Assembly: GCA_934700895.1 (NCBI GenBank)
Contig: CAKUXV010000001.1
Location: 186,001-250,000 of the forward strand
Direction: 5' to 3'
Length of the DNA stretch: 64,000 bases
Origin: an uncultured Bacilli bacterium
GTDB lineage: Bacteria > Bacillota_I > Bacilli_A > RFN20 > CAG-826
The notes beneath the pieces were generated by a model. It was not told where the DNA came from. It ran no database searches and was given only the letters and a program-made list of their open reading frames with translations. Made by a program: the position numbers and the translations under genes. Below, one piece after another: positions 7,480-15,928 of the stretch (position 1 is the stretch's first letter; each line of letters opens with the position of its first letter).

Positions 7480-9633
7480 ATGAAAAACAAGTCGTTGCTT
7501 TTCGTGCTGGCTTCTTCGCTTCTCGCGCTCGCTTCCTGCGGCCCGACCAAGCCGAATGATTCCTCCACGAAGCCGGGAGAGAACACCTCTTCCACTGTGT
7601 CTACCCCAGACACCCCCGTTTCTACTGACTCGTCCAATAAGACGTCCAGCGATTCTTCCAATACCTCACCTGACGTAAAACCCGCGGAATACAAAACGAT
7701 CGCGGAAATCATCGCCCTTGCTCCGGAAGACGGCTCCAAATCCGAAACGCGTTATCGCGTCAGGGCTAAAGTCGTCAAAGTCAGCAATGCCTCCTATGGC
7801 GAAATGACGATCGCGGATGATACGGGAGAAGTCTATGTCTATGGCACCTACGACAAGACCGGCGCGACCCGTTATGGCGAACTTCCGGAAGAAGAACGCC
7901 CTGTTGCGGGAGACGACATCGAACTCGAATGCAACGTCCAGAACTACAAGAACTCCAAGATGGAGCTTGTTTCCGCGTGGATCCTTTCCTTCACCCACAA
8001 CGCACCGGATATTGATTTAACTCAATATAAGGATGCAACCGTCACGGAGGCTCGCGCCGCCGCAACTGGCAGCAAGCTCCATTTGAAGAACCTCCAAGTT
8101 CTCAGCATCCTCCTCGGCCAAAAGAGCACGGCCCAAGGCGTCATGGTCAGCGATGGCACGGATTCCATTTATGTCTTTTCTACCGATGTCGCAGGACGCG
8201 TCCAAGTCGGTGATAAGATTGAAATCGCTGGCGAAAAGACCAATTACATTTTGGAAAAAGAGCAAAGCAACGCCGCCAAATACGGCTATCAAGGCTGCAA
8301 CCAAATCGAAAACGTTACCCTTTTGAACAAAACGGCGGGCAATGGCACCGTCGATTTGGCGTTCGCCCAACCTAAGACGGTTAAAGAAATCGTTGAGACC
8401 CCGGTCTCCGAAGACATCTCGACCAAGGTTTATAAGGCCAACGCCTACATCACCAAATCCGTCGTCGAAGGACCTGGTGGATTCACCAACTATTACTTCA
8501 ATGACTTGGATGGTACCACTGGTAACTATGTTTATTCTCAAAATAGCGGTTCTGACTTCGCTTGGATCGATCCGTTCGTCAACAAAATCTGCACGGTTTA
8601 TTTGACGGCCCTCAACGCGAAGAGCACGACCTATGGCTGCTCCTGGCGCTTCGTCCCGGTCAAAATCGAAGACAACAATTTCGCCTTTGATAAGAACGAC
8701 GCCGCTCAATTCGCCATCGACTATTATGCCGCTGATCAATTCGAAAGCTCTTACGTCGCGGACCCGGCGTTAGAAATGACGACGACCGTCTCCAGCACCC
8801 TCCTTGGCTTTGAAGGCGTGAAGCTCACCTATGCTTCCGACAACAACACGGTTGTCTCCTTTGAGGAAAAAGATGGCAAGACCATCTTCCACACCAGCGG
8901 AACCGGCACGGCCAACGTCACGATCTCCGCGTCCTTAGAAGGATTTAAGTCCGCAACCAAAAAAATCGCCATCGAACGCAAAGCCCTTGGCGACATCGCC
9001 GCGATTAACGTCGACGCAGCCAAAAAAGCCGCGGTCGATAGTGAAGTCACCGTTGAAGGCATCGTCGGTCCGTCCCTCACTGTCCAAGATGGTTTCTATC
9101 TCTTTGATGAAAGCGGAGCGATTGCCGTTACCCTTCATGACTCCGCGAAATGGTTCGCTCATGTCAAAATGGGCCAAAAGATTATTCTTAATGCGACCCG
9201 TGATCTTTGGACGGCGACGAACTATACCTTTGGCGAACAGTGCCTCAGCAATGCCAAACTTGTTGCCAATGAATTTGGTAGCCATGAACTCCCGGCCTCG
9301 GCCTTCATCACCGGCAAGACCATCTCGGATTTGAAAAAGTTCGTGAAAACCGATGACTCCGTTACGTTGAACGTCTACGCCCTTGAGGGTACCATCACCA
9401 AGAGTAGCGGCTCCTATCCGACCTATTCCGTTACCGATGGCACGAGCTCGATTCAAGTCTATTCTTCGAGCATCTCCCAATACGCGTTCCTTGAACCGTT
9501 TGTTGGCAAGACCATCGACGTCGAAGTGGCCCTCTGCAACTGGAATAGCAAAGCGGAATTCAAACTTGCCGTCCTCTCCGCGACCGGAGAAGATGGAGTG
9601 AAGATCTACAACACCCTTCACTTCCAGAAGTAA
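7480..9633 (+). CDS. Large surface lipoprotein with OB-fold repeats
   Basis: Secreted lipoprotein of 717 residues. The signal peptide ends in the lipobox LALASC, with the lipidated Cys at about residue 21, followed by a Ser/Thr/Pro/Asp-rich linker to about residue 65. The mature part seems to hold three or four OB-fold-like domains (each about 90-110 residues, with a TVQDG/YVYGTYD type strand and a KMELV or AEFKLAV end) and an Ig-like BIG domain near residues 420-490 (TTTVSSTLLGFEGVKLTYASD...VSFEEKDGKTIFHTSGTGTANVTIS). OB folds of this type occur in lipoproteins of unknown function, some near nucleases. Shine-Dalgarno GGAAAGGAATG. No enzymatic motif is seen. Confidence 0.75.
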   Translation: MKNKSLLFVLASSLLALASCGPTKPNDSSTKPGENTSSTVSTPDTPVSTDSSNKTSSDSSNTSPDVKPAEYKTIAEIIALAPEDGSKSETRYRVRAKVVKVSNASYGEMTIADDTGEVYVYGTYDKTGATRYGELPEEERPVAGDDIELECNVQNYKNSKMELVSAWILSFTHNAPDIDLTQYKDATVTEARAAATGSKLHLKNLQVLSILLGQKSTAQGVMVSDGTDSIYVFSTDVAGRVQVGDKIEIAGEKTNYILEKEQSNAAKYGYQGCNQIENVTLLNKTAGNGTVDLAFAQPKTVKEIVETPVSEDISTKVYKANAYITKSVVEGPGGFTNYYFNDLDGTTGNYVYSQNSGSDFAWIDPFVNKICTVYLTALNAKSTTYGCSWRFVPVKIEDNNFAFDKNDAAQFAIDYYAADQFESSYVADPALEMTTTVSSTLLGFEGVKLTYASDNNTVVSFEEKDGKTIFHTSGTGTANVTISASLEGFKSATKKIAIERKALGDIAAINVDAAKKAAVDSEVTVEGIVGPSLTVQDGFYLFDESGAIAVTLHDSAKWFAHVKMGQKIILNATRDLWTATNYTFGEQCLSNAKLVANEFGSHELPASAFITGKTISDLKKFVKTDDSVTLNVYALEGTITKSSGSYPTYSVTDGTSSIQVYSSSISQYAFLEPFVGKTIDVEVALCNWNSKAEFKLAVLSATGEDGVKIYNTLHFQK

Positions 9634-9660
9634 ATCATCACTTCCCATCATCTAAACTTA

Positions 9661-9689
9661 GCCTCGCAGGGATGCGGGGCTTTGTTTTT
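9661..9689 (+). terminator. Intrinsic terminator after the lipoprotein gene
   Basis: GCCTCGCA pairs with TGCGGGGC (one G-U), four-base loop, followed by a T-rich run. Confidence 0.8.
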
Positions 9690-9725
9690 GTTTAATTCTC
9701 TATTACGTGAAATAATAAGGGGATT

Positions 9726-11132
9726 ATGAATGCCATCAAGTTTGGAACCGGCGGATTTCGTGGAGTGATTGGGGAAGATTTTACCCGTGAAACGATATGC
9801 GGAATCGCCGAGGCGTTAAGCCAGATTATGGAAGAAGAAGGGGTGAAGAAGGAAATCGTCGTCGGTTATGACCGTAGACGCAATTCCCCGGAGACAGCCA
9901 GGGAGATGGCTAAGGTTTTTGCTAGTCACGGTATCCACGTTTATCTAACCTCCACCGAATGCCCCACCCCTTGCGTTATTTATCATGTAACTGCTTTAAG
10001 TTGCGATTATGGAGTGATGATCACGGCTAGTCACAACCCCGCCACCTTTAACGGGGTCAAAGTCTTTACCAAGGGCGGATACGACGCGGATGAAGCTTTC
10101 ACCAATCGGCTAGAAAGAAAATATTTGGAAGTCCAATCGATTCCAGAAACCTTTGATGAATCCCTTATTACGACTTTTGAGGCGTTGACCCCCTACATTA
10201 ATCATGCGTTAAGCTTCTCCAAGCCCCATTTGGATCGCCCCTTGCGTATCGCTTACGATAATCTCTACGGCACAGGCGTTACGACGATTGTCCCGGCATT
10301 AGAAAAACTAGGATTAAAGGACATTAAAGTTTTCCATCCAGAACGCGACTGCAATTTCGGTGGATTGCTTCCCAATCCCTTGGAAGTCAATCTAACGGGC
10401 TTAAAGCAATTTGTTACCCGAGAGCATTATGATGTCGGTTTTTCCGCCGATAGCGACGCGGACCGCTTGGCTGTTCTAGACGAAAACGGACGTTTCGTCA
10501 CGGCCAACGAAATCCTAGGATGCATTTATTATTACCTCGTGAAAGTGCGTGGATTAAAAGGAGATGTAGTCCGTAATTTGGCCACCTCTCAATTGCTTGA
10601 TGACCTGGCCAAGCAATTAGGCCAAACCTGTCACGAAGTGGATGTTGGATTTAAAAACATCACCTCTGAAATGACCCGTGTGGATGCCTTGTTAGGCGGA
10701 GAAAGTAGCGGTGGCCTTACGATGCGTGGTTATTTAAAAGGCAAGGATACGACCTTCGCCTTGCTTCTTTTCGTCAACATGATGGACGACATGAAGATGC
10801 CCGTCTCTCAAATCGTAAAAGAAGTTAAGGCGTTTGCTCATTACCCTTCCTTTGATTACGAGTCTTTTGTGACCTACCCCAAATGGATGGAGCAGGGAAT
10901 CGAAGCTTATTTTGAAGAACGTTCCCCCTCTTTTGTTCGCCCCATGATTAAAAAGGAAAAGATCGGCAGGAACATCCGTTATTGGTTCAGCGACCACGAA
11001 TGGTCCCTGTTGCGTCTTTCTAACACCGAACCCGCCATCCGCATCTACTTGGAAATCGATGATTTTGCTTTGTTGAAGGAAGAAGAGGCCCGTATTCAAC
11101 GTTTCGTCGCGGAATTAGGAGATTCGAAATAG
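9726..11132 (+). CDS. Phosphohexomutase (phosphomannomutase/phosphoglucomutase)
   Basis: Alpha-D-phosphohexomutase superfamily enzyme of 468 residues that interconverts hexose 1- and 6-phosphates for nucleotide-sugar synthesis. All four motifs are present: catalytic serine loop MITASHNPATFNG (about residue 97), metal loop ADSDADRLAVLDE (about 239), sugar-binding GGESSGG (about 320), and phosphate-binding LSNTEPAIRIY (about 435). The last motif differs from the usual RxSGTEP/RPSGTEP form: Leu-Ser-Asn-Thr-Glu-Pro. A second, longer mutase of the PgcA type lies at 47301, so this one is more likely the mannose or broad-specificity form. Start ATG follows AAGGGG. Confidence 0.9.
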   Translation: MNAIKFGTGGFRGVIGEDFTRETICGIAEALSQIMEEEGVKKEIVVGYDRRRNSPETAREMAKVFASHGIHVYLTSTECPTPCVIYHVTALSCDYGVMITASHNPATFNGVKVFTKGGYDADEAFTNRLERKYLEVQSIPETFDESLITTFEALTPYINHALSFSKPHLDRPLRIAYDNLYGTGVTTIVPALEKLGLKDIKVFHPERDCNFGGLLPNPLEVNLTGLKQFVTREHYDVGFSADSDADRLAVLDENGRFVTANEILGCIYYYLVKVRGLKGDVVRNLATSQLLDDLAKQLGQTCHEVDVGFKNITSEMTRVDALLGGESSGGLTMRGYLKGKDTTFALLLFVNMMDDMKMPVSQIVKEVKAFAHYPSFDYESFVTYPKWMEQGIEAYFEERSPSFVRPMIKKEKIGRNIRYWFSDHEWSLLRLSNTEPAIRIYLEIDDFALLKEEEARIQRFVAELGDSK

Positions 11133-11210
11133 AGCTCATCGTCGAGATTCCTAAAAACTCACTCAAATTGAATGCGTTGAATGCTGTTTTTAACGCCATG
11201 CTTTGAAAGC

Positions 11211-11266
11211 ACCGGGAGGTTAAAACTCTTGAGCCTTTGCAAAACCTCGGGTTTCTTATTTTTTTA
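11211..11266 (+). terminator. Intrinsic terminator after the phosphohexomutase gene
   Basis: ACCGGGAGGTT pairs imperfectly with AACCTCGGGT across a 21-base loop, followed by a T-rich tract with seven consecutive T. Confidence 0.65.
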
Positions 11267-11316
11267 CAGTATTCCATTAAATTACGATGAAGGAATTTTG
11301 GGCTTTTGAAGGAAAC

Positions 11317-11395
11317 TGACAATGTAAAATATGTAAAAATGACAATGTAAAACATTCGATGAATACTAGAAAACTTCAATTTTTGACAATGTAAA
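11317..11395 (+). repeat. Three copies of TGACAATGTAAA
   Basis: Perfect direct repeats begin at 11317, 11340 and 11384, the first two as TGACAATGTAAAA. Repeated short motifs of this kind resemble the multiple terminal repeats of IS21-type insertion sequences, but no transposase remains, so this is at most a solo end. Confidence 0.7.
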
Positions 11396-11406
11396 TTCAC
11401 CAAAAA

Positions 11407-11434
11407 TGAGAATGATAATTTCGTTCCATTCTCA
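11407..11434. repeat. Inverted repeat TGAGAATG / CATTCTCA
   Basis: Perfect 8-base arms at 11407-11414 and 11427-11434 with a 12-base spacer, followed by an A-run. It lies between the TGACAATGTAAA repeats and the 3' end of the minus-strand acetyltransferase, and may act as its terminator or as part of an element end. The 327-base gap 11133-11459 holds no gene. Confidence 0.6.
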
Positions 11435-11459
11435 AAAAAGCAGAATGCTTTGATGTGGC

Positions 11460-12059
11460 TTATTTTTGTATATCTTTTGGCTTAATTTCCCTTTGAACTC
11501 GTGCTGGATTGCCAAAAGCGAGGCTATGGGGCGGAATGTCTTTCGTCACGACGCTTCCCGCGCCGATCACGCAGCCTTCTCCAATCGTTACGCCTGCCAG
11601 AATAGTGACGCTGCCACCAATCCAGGTATCCGAGCCGATTCGGATAGGTTTGCCATATTCTTTATCCGTGACACGTCCTTCCGCATTCTTGTAGCTACGA
11701 CGTTCATCGGGGTCCAAGGGATGGAGGGCTCCATATAAGGAAACGTTAGGTCCCATATAAACGTTATCCCCAATGGTTACGGGACAGATATCGAGGACGG
11801 TGAAGTTGAAATTCGCATACACGCCCCGCCCGAAATGGACGTTGGATCCATAATCTATTTGGATGGGCCCTTGTAGACATAATTCTTCCCCATGGTCCGG
11901 GAAAAGCTTATCGAGTATTTCGCTTCGCTTTTTAGATTCCGTTTCCTTTAGTTGGTTGTATTCCAAACATAAGCAGTGGGCTTTGGTGCGCATATTGGCG
12001 AGGAGCGGATCGCTAGGATCATAGAATTCGCCGCGAATCATCTTTTCTAATTCATTCAT
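11460..12059 (-). CDS. Maltose/galactoside O-acetyltransferase family protein
   Basis: Cytosolic hexapeptide-repeat acetyltransferase of 199 residues (Maa/LacA type) that acetylates sugars with acetyl-CoA. The N-terminal Mac domain is typical (EKMIRGEFYDPSDPLL), and the beta-helix carries the catalytic His in SLYGALHPLDPDERR, then DTWIGGSVTILAGVTIGEGCVIGAGSVVTKDIPPHSLAFGNPARV. I chose the ATG at 12059 (MNELEKM), which matches family N-termini; the frame is open nine codons further upstream. No Shine-Dalgarno is visible for either start. Confidence 0.9.
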   Translation of the reverse strand: MNELEKMIRGEFYDPSDPLLANMRTKAHCLCLEYNQLKETESKKRSEILDKLFPDHGEELCLQGPIQIDYGSNVHFGRGVYANFNFTVLDICPVTIGDNVYMGPNVSLYGALHPLDPDERRSYKNAEGRVTDKEYGKPIRIGSDTWIGGSVTILAGVTIGEGCVIGAGSVVTKDIPPHSLAFGNPARVQREIKPKDIQK

Positions 12060-12168
12060 GCAATTATTATTGGCATTCCATAGCAAAAAGAAAATGGAGA
12101 AGTGCTTGTCTCCAATTTTCCCTTGCCCCTCGCTTCAATTGGTAGCAAACTATGCCTTGCTGAAAGGC

Positions 12169-12220
12169 GGCGCAGTTCGTTTGACTGAAATCCTGCGCCT
12201 AATAAATGAAAACCAAGGAG
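12169..12220 (+). promoter_or_regulatory. preQ1-I-like riboswitch
   Basis: P1 stem GGCGCAG (12169-12175) pairs perfectly with CTGCGCC (12193-12199). The 17-base loop begins TTCG and ends ATCC-like, and an A-rich tail (12200-12216) leads into the AAGGAG ribosome-binding site. UCC at the end of the loop can pair with GGA of that site to form the P2 pseudoknot, which would hide the site when ligand binds. Layout follows preQ1 class I; placement before a VUT/YhhQ transporter fits known regulation. A covariance search has not been run. Confidence 0.6.
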
Positions 12221-12224
12221 TCGT

Positions 12225-12965
12225 ATGAAAAAACTATCCGCCTTTTGGACGGAGACGAAGATTTTGCTTCGTTCGGTCCCATCCCCTATCGTCGCTTTAT
12301 TCGCGGTATCCGTGGTAGCGATGAATCTACTCGCCAATAAAACCATTGTTAATTTGCCCTATTTAGCCCTAGATGGCGGTTTTACCGTCAGCTGGCTTGC
12401 CTTTTTGACGATGGATATGGTCACCAAGCATTTTGGAGGAAAGGCGGCGAACCGCTTAAACCTCTTCGCTTTGGCGGTAAACCTCCTGATGTCCCTCGTC
12501 TTTTATCTAGTTTCGATCATTCCAACCACGGATGACTACAGCGGCTTCAATGCCATATTTGGGGGTACGTGGTTCATCCTTTTGTCTTCGGCGATTGCTT
12601 TCCTCGTCTCTGGATGGGTGAATATCGCCTTGAATTTATTGCTTGGCAAATGCTTTAAGAAGAACCCGGATGGACGGGCCGCCTTCTTTGTTCGCGGATA
12701 CATATCGACTTTGCTCGGCCAATTCGTCGATAACCTCGTGTTCGCTGTTTTGACGTTTATGCTGTTTGCCCCTATTTTCTGGGACGGCTTCTCTTGGACG
12801 ATTGCTCAATGCCTTACCTGCGCGGTTACCGGCGCGGTCGCGGAACTGCTCATGGAAGTCGTCTTCTCTCCTCTAGGCTACTGGGCCACCAAAAAATGGA
12901 AGGAAGAAGGCGTTGGCAAAGAATATTTTGAATTCGAGCAAAATAAACCGGAGGCCAAAGAATGA
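12225..12965 (+). CDS. VUT family queuosine precursor transporter
   Basis: Integral membrane protein of 246 residues, COG1738 (YhhQ/DUF165), imports a deazapurine precursor of queuosine. Features: about six hydrophobic helices, the LANKTI segment after helix 1, MDMVTKHFG after helix 2 and RGYISTLLGQFVDNLVF with the conserved Gln-x2-Asp in the penultimate helix. The leader carries a preQ1-like element and a Shine-Dalgarno AAGGAG. Its last four bases (ATGA) overlap the SDR gene, so the two are translationally coupled. Confidence 0.9.
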   Translation: MKKLSAFWTETKILLRSVPSPIVALFAVSVVAMNLLANKTIVNLPYLALDGGFTVSWLAFLTMDMVTKHFGGKAANRLNLFALAVNLLMSLVFYLVSIIPTTDDYSGFNAIFGGTWFILLSSAIAFLVSGWVNIALNLLLGKCFKKNPDGRAAFFVRGYISTLLGQFVDNLVFAVLTFMLFAPIFWDGFSWTIAQCLTCAVTGAVAELLMEVVFSPLGYWATKKWKEEGVGKEYFEFEQNKPEAKE

Positions 12966-13636
12966 GCAAGGTCCTTATCAGTGGGACTTCTTCCGGTATT
13001 GGGCTTGCCACGGCCAAGTTATTTTTAGAACGTGGAGCGGAAGTGCATGGGCTGGATATCCAAGCACCCCAAATTCACGCTTCTCGTTTTATTCACCATT
13101 CCTGCGACGTCACGGATATCGCTTCCTTTCCTGAAATTAACGATGTCCAAATCGTGATTACCTGCGCTGGGGTTCAAAATAGCGAATCCGACTTAAAGGT
13201 TAATTACGAAGGAACCCGAAATGTCGTAGAACGTTACGCCTTTCAGCCTTCGATTGAAAGCGTCCTTCTTTTATCTTCTTCCAGTGCCCACACGGGTTTT
13301 GAATTCTCCGATTACAGCGCTTCCAAAGGCGCGGTGATTTCTTATATGAAGAACGTCGCCTGGCGTTTAGCAAAAAAATACCGCGCGACCGTGAATTCGA
13401 TTTCTTTCGGTGGGGTTTCCACCCCCTTAAACCGCCCTGTGATGGAAGAGGAAGAAGCCTGGAAACAAATCATGGACGTGACCCCATTAAGAAAATGGAC
13501 GAGCCCAGAAGAGGCGGCGGAATGGATTTATTTCTTAACGGTCATCAACTCCTCCTGTACAGGACAAGATATCTTGGTTGATAACGGCGAAAAGGATTTG
13601 AATTGCACCTTTGTCTGGCCAGGATTCCAAGACTGA
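12962..13636 (+). CDS. SDR family oxidoreductase
   Basis: Classical short-chain dehydrogenase of 224 residues. The cofactor motif is SGTSSGIG (Gly-x3-Gly-x-Gly) at about residue 7, the strand-5 motif is ITCAG rather than NNAG, and the catalytic Ser-Tyr-Lys is SSSSAHTG...YSASKGA near 105-122. Substrate unknown. The start overlaps the stop of the transporter gene by ATGA. Its link with a queuosine-precursor transporter may be incidental. Confidence 0.88.
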   Translation: MSKVLISGTSSGIGLATAKLFLERGAEVHGLDIQAPQIHASRFIHHSCDVTDIASFPEINDVQIVITCAGVQNSESDLKVNYEGTRNVVERYAFQPSIESVLLLSSSSAHTGFEFSDYSASKGAVISYMKNVAWRLAKKYRATVNSISFGGVSTPLNRPVMEEEEAWKQIMDVTPLRKWTSPEEAAEWIYFLTVINSSCTGQDILVDNGEKDLNCTFVWPGFQD

Positions 13637-13658
13637 AAACCTCCCTTAAATAAAATCA

Positions 13659-13680
13659 GCAGGCCAAACGGCCTGCTTTT
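13659..13680 (+). terminator. Intrinsic terminator after the SDR gene
   Basis: Perfect GCAGGCC / GGCCTGC stem with a four-base loop and a T-run, located between convergent genes. Confidence 0.9.
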
Positions 13681-13696
13681 AAGATTTGGTTGCTGA

Positions 13697-14557
13697 TTAC
13701 TTCAGTTCCGGATATTTCCCGTCCTCTACCATTTGATTGAGGGCTTGTTTGACTTCTGGGAGGTCTTCCCGGTAAGTAATGCCATACCATTGATCAGAAC
13801 TGGGGAACGCTTTTACGGAGATTAAGCCCTTTTCCAAAGCCGTTCCGATGACTTTCGGAATATAGAATTCATCCTTGGATAAATCCGCGTGGGATAAGAA
13901 GAAGCGGAATTGCTCTTCTAGAATCTCAAAGATATAGGGCGTTAAACCCCAAATGTTCATGGAAATCGGCGTATCCAGGGGGAGCGTCTGTTCTTTTCCG
14001 TCGTAGACGCAGTGGCCCTTGTCATCGATTTTGGTGACTTCCTCAATCCCTAAAAGATGGTTGGTCGAATCGAGTTTGCAAATTCCACGCGACACCGTGC
14101 CGTTCTTGGATAAGGTTTTCCCTAATTGATAAGGGACCATGGCAAACTGGCTGCCTTTCGCGTTTTCTAAGAATTTGCCTAATTGGATAAAGGCGTGAGC
14201 TCCGTAATAATCGTCGGCATTTACGATGGCGAAATTTTCGTGCACGACGTCTTTGCAGCATAAAATCGCATGTCCTGTTCCAAAGGGCTTGGCACGTCCT
14301 TCCGGAAGGATCGAAGTATCTTGAATGACGTATTCAACGGGGATGCTTTTTTCGATGCGGTTGCCGATTAGATTTTTAAAATCTTCCTGCATATCCTCGC
14401 GGACAATGAAGACGACTTTGCCAAATCCAGACCGTTTGGCATCGGCGACCGAGAAATCTAATAGGCCTAATCCTGATGGGGTGATGGGTTCTGCTTGTTT
14501 AAGGCCTCCAAAACGACTGCCCATGCCGGCAGCCATGACGACTAACGTTGGTTTCAT
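13697..14557 (-). CDS. Nucleotidyltransferase family protein (NTP transferase)
   Basis: GT-A fold nucleotidyltransferase of 286 residues, likely activating a sugar phosphate with an NTP. The NTP-binding signature is present at the N-terminus: MAAGMGSRFGGLKQ, with a metal-binding Asp pair in VNADDYYG near residue 108. No left-handed helix or CBS tail follows. The ATG at 14557 is preceded by AAGGAG, which decides the start over an in-frame extension. Family members are often annotated as UTP-sugar pyrophosphorylases; the true substrate is unknown. Confidence 0.85.
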   Translation of the reverse strand: MKPTLVVMAAGMGSRFGGLKQAEPITPSGLGLLDFSVADAKRSGFGKVVFIVREDMQEDFKNLIGNRIEKSIPVEYVIQDTSILPEGRAKPFGTGHAILCCKDVVHENFAIVNADDYYGAHAFIQLGKFLENAKGSQFAMVPYQLGKTLSKNGTVSRGICKLDSTNHLLGIEEVTKIDDKGHCVYDGKEQTLPLDTPISMNIWGLTPYIFEILEEQFRFFLSHADLSKDEFYIPKVIGTALEKGLISVKAFPSSDQWYGITYREDLPEVKQALNQMVEDGKYPELK

Positions 14558-14659
14558 AAAAACTCCTTGTGGGAATGGGATTATTTTACCCCCAATCCTT
14601 GTTGTTGTGGGGATTATTTTCCGGAAGGGAATAATGGGATGAATTTGTCCTTTACTCGT

Positions 14660-14702
14660 TCTAATCGCCAAAAATGAAAAATATTTAAATTTGGCGATTA
14701 GA
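14660..14702. promoter_or_regulatory. 13-bp perfect dyad at the ATPase promoter
   Basis: TCTAATCGCCAAA (14660-14672) and TTTGGCGATTAGA (14690-14702) are perfect inverted copies, 17-base spacer. The right arm ends four bases before the TATAAT at 14707-14712, which lies six bases before the ATG of the ATPase. A protein bound here would cover the -35 region, so this looks like an operator. Confidence 0.75.
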
Positions 14703-14718
14703 TAGTTATAATCACCCT

Positions 14719-15924
14719 ATGAAACTGATTATTAGAAAGCGTTATTTAAAACGGTTGGATTCCTGCAGGGGAACGCCGGACATCAAGGTGATTACGGGTA
14801 TCCGCCGTTGCGGGAAATCTAAGCTACTAGAATCTTTTGCTTCTCAAGTCCAACAAGAAGAACCCGACTGCAATATCATTAAAATCAATTTCAATTTGGC
14901 GGAGTTTGAAGAGATGAGGGAATATCATCGTCTTTATGACTACGTTTCTCGCCGTTATCGCGAAGGCGTGAATAATTATTTAATGATTGATGAAGTACAA
15001 CTATGCGATGGATTTGAAACGGCGATTAATTCTTTCCATGCAGAGGAAAAATACGATATTTACATCACGGGATCCAACGCTTTTTTATCCAGCTCGGATT
15101 TAGCGACTTTGTTTGTTGGCCGCACTTTTGAAGTATCTGTTTTTCCATTTTCTTTCGAAGAATTTTTGGAATATTTCCCCGTTCAAAAATCCGTTTACGA
15201 TTCCTTGGATGAGTATCTAAAAATGGGAGGTATGCCTGGAAGCTATCTTTATAAAGACGAAGAAATGAGGCGAACCTATTTAAATCGTGATGTTTTGAAC
15301 GCTTTAATCGTGCGTGATATTGTGCAAAAACAGAAAATCCGTAATGTGCCTTTGCTGGAAAAATTGTTGGATTATCTTTCTAGCAATATTGGGAGCCTGT
15401 GCTCGATTCGAAACATCGAAAAGAAATTGGACGAGTTTGGAATGAACGCGAATCATGAGACCGTCCAAAAATATATTGGATATTTAACCAATGCCTTTGC
15501 TTTTTATCGGATTCGGCGTTTCGATTTAAAGGGGATGAAATATCTGCAGTCGGATGACAAGTATTATCTTGCTGACCCTGCGTTCCGTTATTCTTTACTA
15601 GGAAACAAAAATGCGGATTATGGCCATGTTCTTGAAAACGTCGTGGCGATTGAATTGCTTCGTCGCGGATATGAAGTTTATGTTGGAAAACTCTATCAAA
15701 AAGAAGTGGATTTCATTGCTTTGAAAGATAGAAAAAGAATGTATTTCCAGGTCTCTTATGACATTCGCAGCCCCGAAACGTTAGAAAGAGAATTAGCCCC
15801 ATTGAGGATGATTCCGGACAATTATCCGAAAACATTGATTGCTCGAACCTATCAACCGGAATACGAAATCGATGGCATTTCCATCATGGATCCGGCGGAT
15901 TGGCTTTTGAGGTCTTCTTTTTGA
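14719..15924 (+). CDS. AAA family ATPase with DUF4143 domain
   Basis: Predicted ATPase of 401 residues (COG1373: AAA_14 plus DUF4143). Walker A is GIRRCGKSK (about residue 28), Walker B is YLMIDEVQ (about 92) and a sensor-like ITGSNAFL follows. The middle part is helical with a winged-helix-like stretch, and the C-terminal DUF4143 ends in a PD-(D/E)xK-like core (VLENVVAIELLRRGYEVYVG..KEVDFIA...YFQVSY). The biological role of this family is not established. This is the only intact one of five ATPase genes in the window. No Shine-Dalgarno; TATAAT six bases upstream suggests a leaderless mRNA. Confidence 0.85.
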   Translation: MKLIIRKRYLKRLDSCRGTPDIKVITGIRRCGKSKLLESFASQVQQEEPDCNIIKINFNLAEFEEMREYHRLYDYVSRRYREGVNNYLMIDEVQLCDGFETAINSFHAEEKYDIYITGSNAFLSSSDLATLFVGRTFEVSVFPFSFEEFLEYFPVQKSVYDSLDEYLKMGGMPGSYLYKDEEMRRTYLNRDVLNALIVRDIVQKQKIRNVPLLEKLLDYLSSNIGSLCSIRNIEKKLDEFGMNANHETVQKYIGYLTNAFAFYRIRRFDLKGMKYLQSDDKYYLADPAFRYSLLGNKNADYGHVLENVVAIELLRRGYEVYVGKLYQKEVDFIALKDRKRMYFQVSYDIRSPETLERELAPLRMIPDNYPKTLIARTYQPEYEIDGISIMDPADWLLRSSF

Positions 15925-15928
15925 ACGA

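Noticed and set aside
8017..8739. Long minus-strand open frame opposite the lipoprotein gene
   Set aside because: It mirrors the codon pattern of the plus-strand lipoprotein, has no ribosome-binding site, and its product has low-complexity shadow composition.
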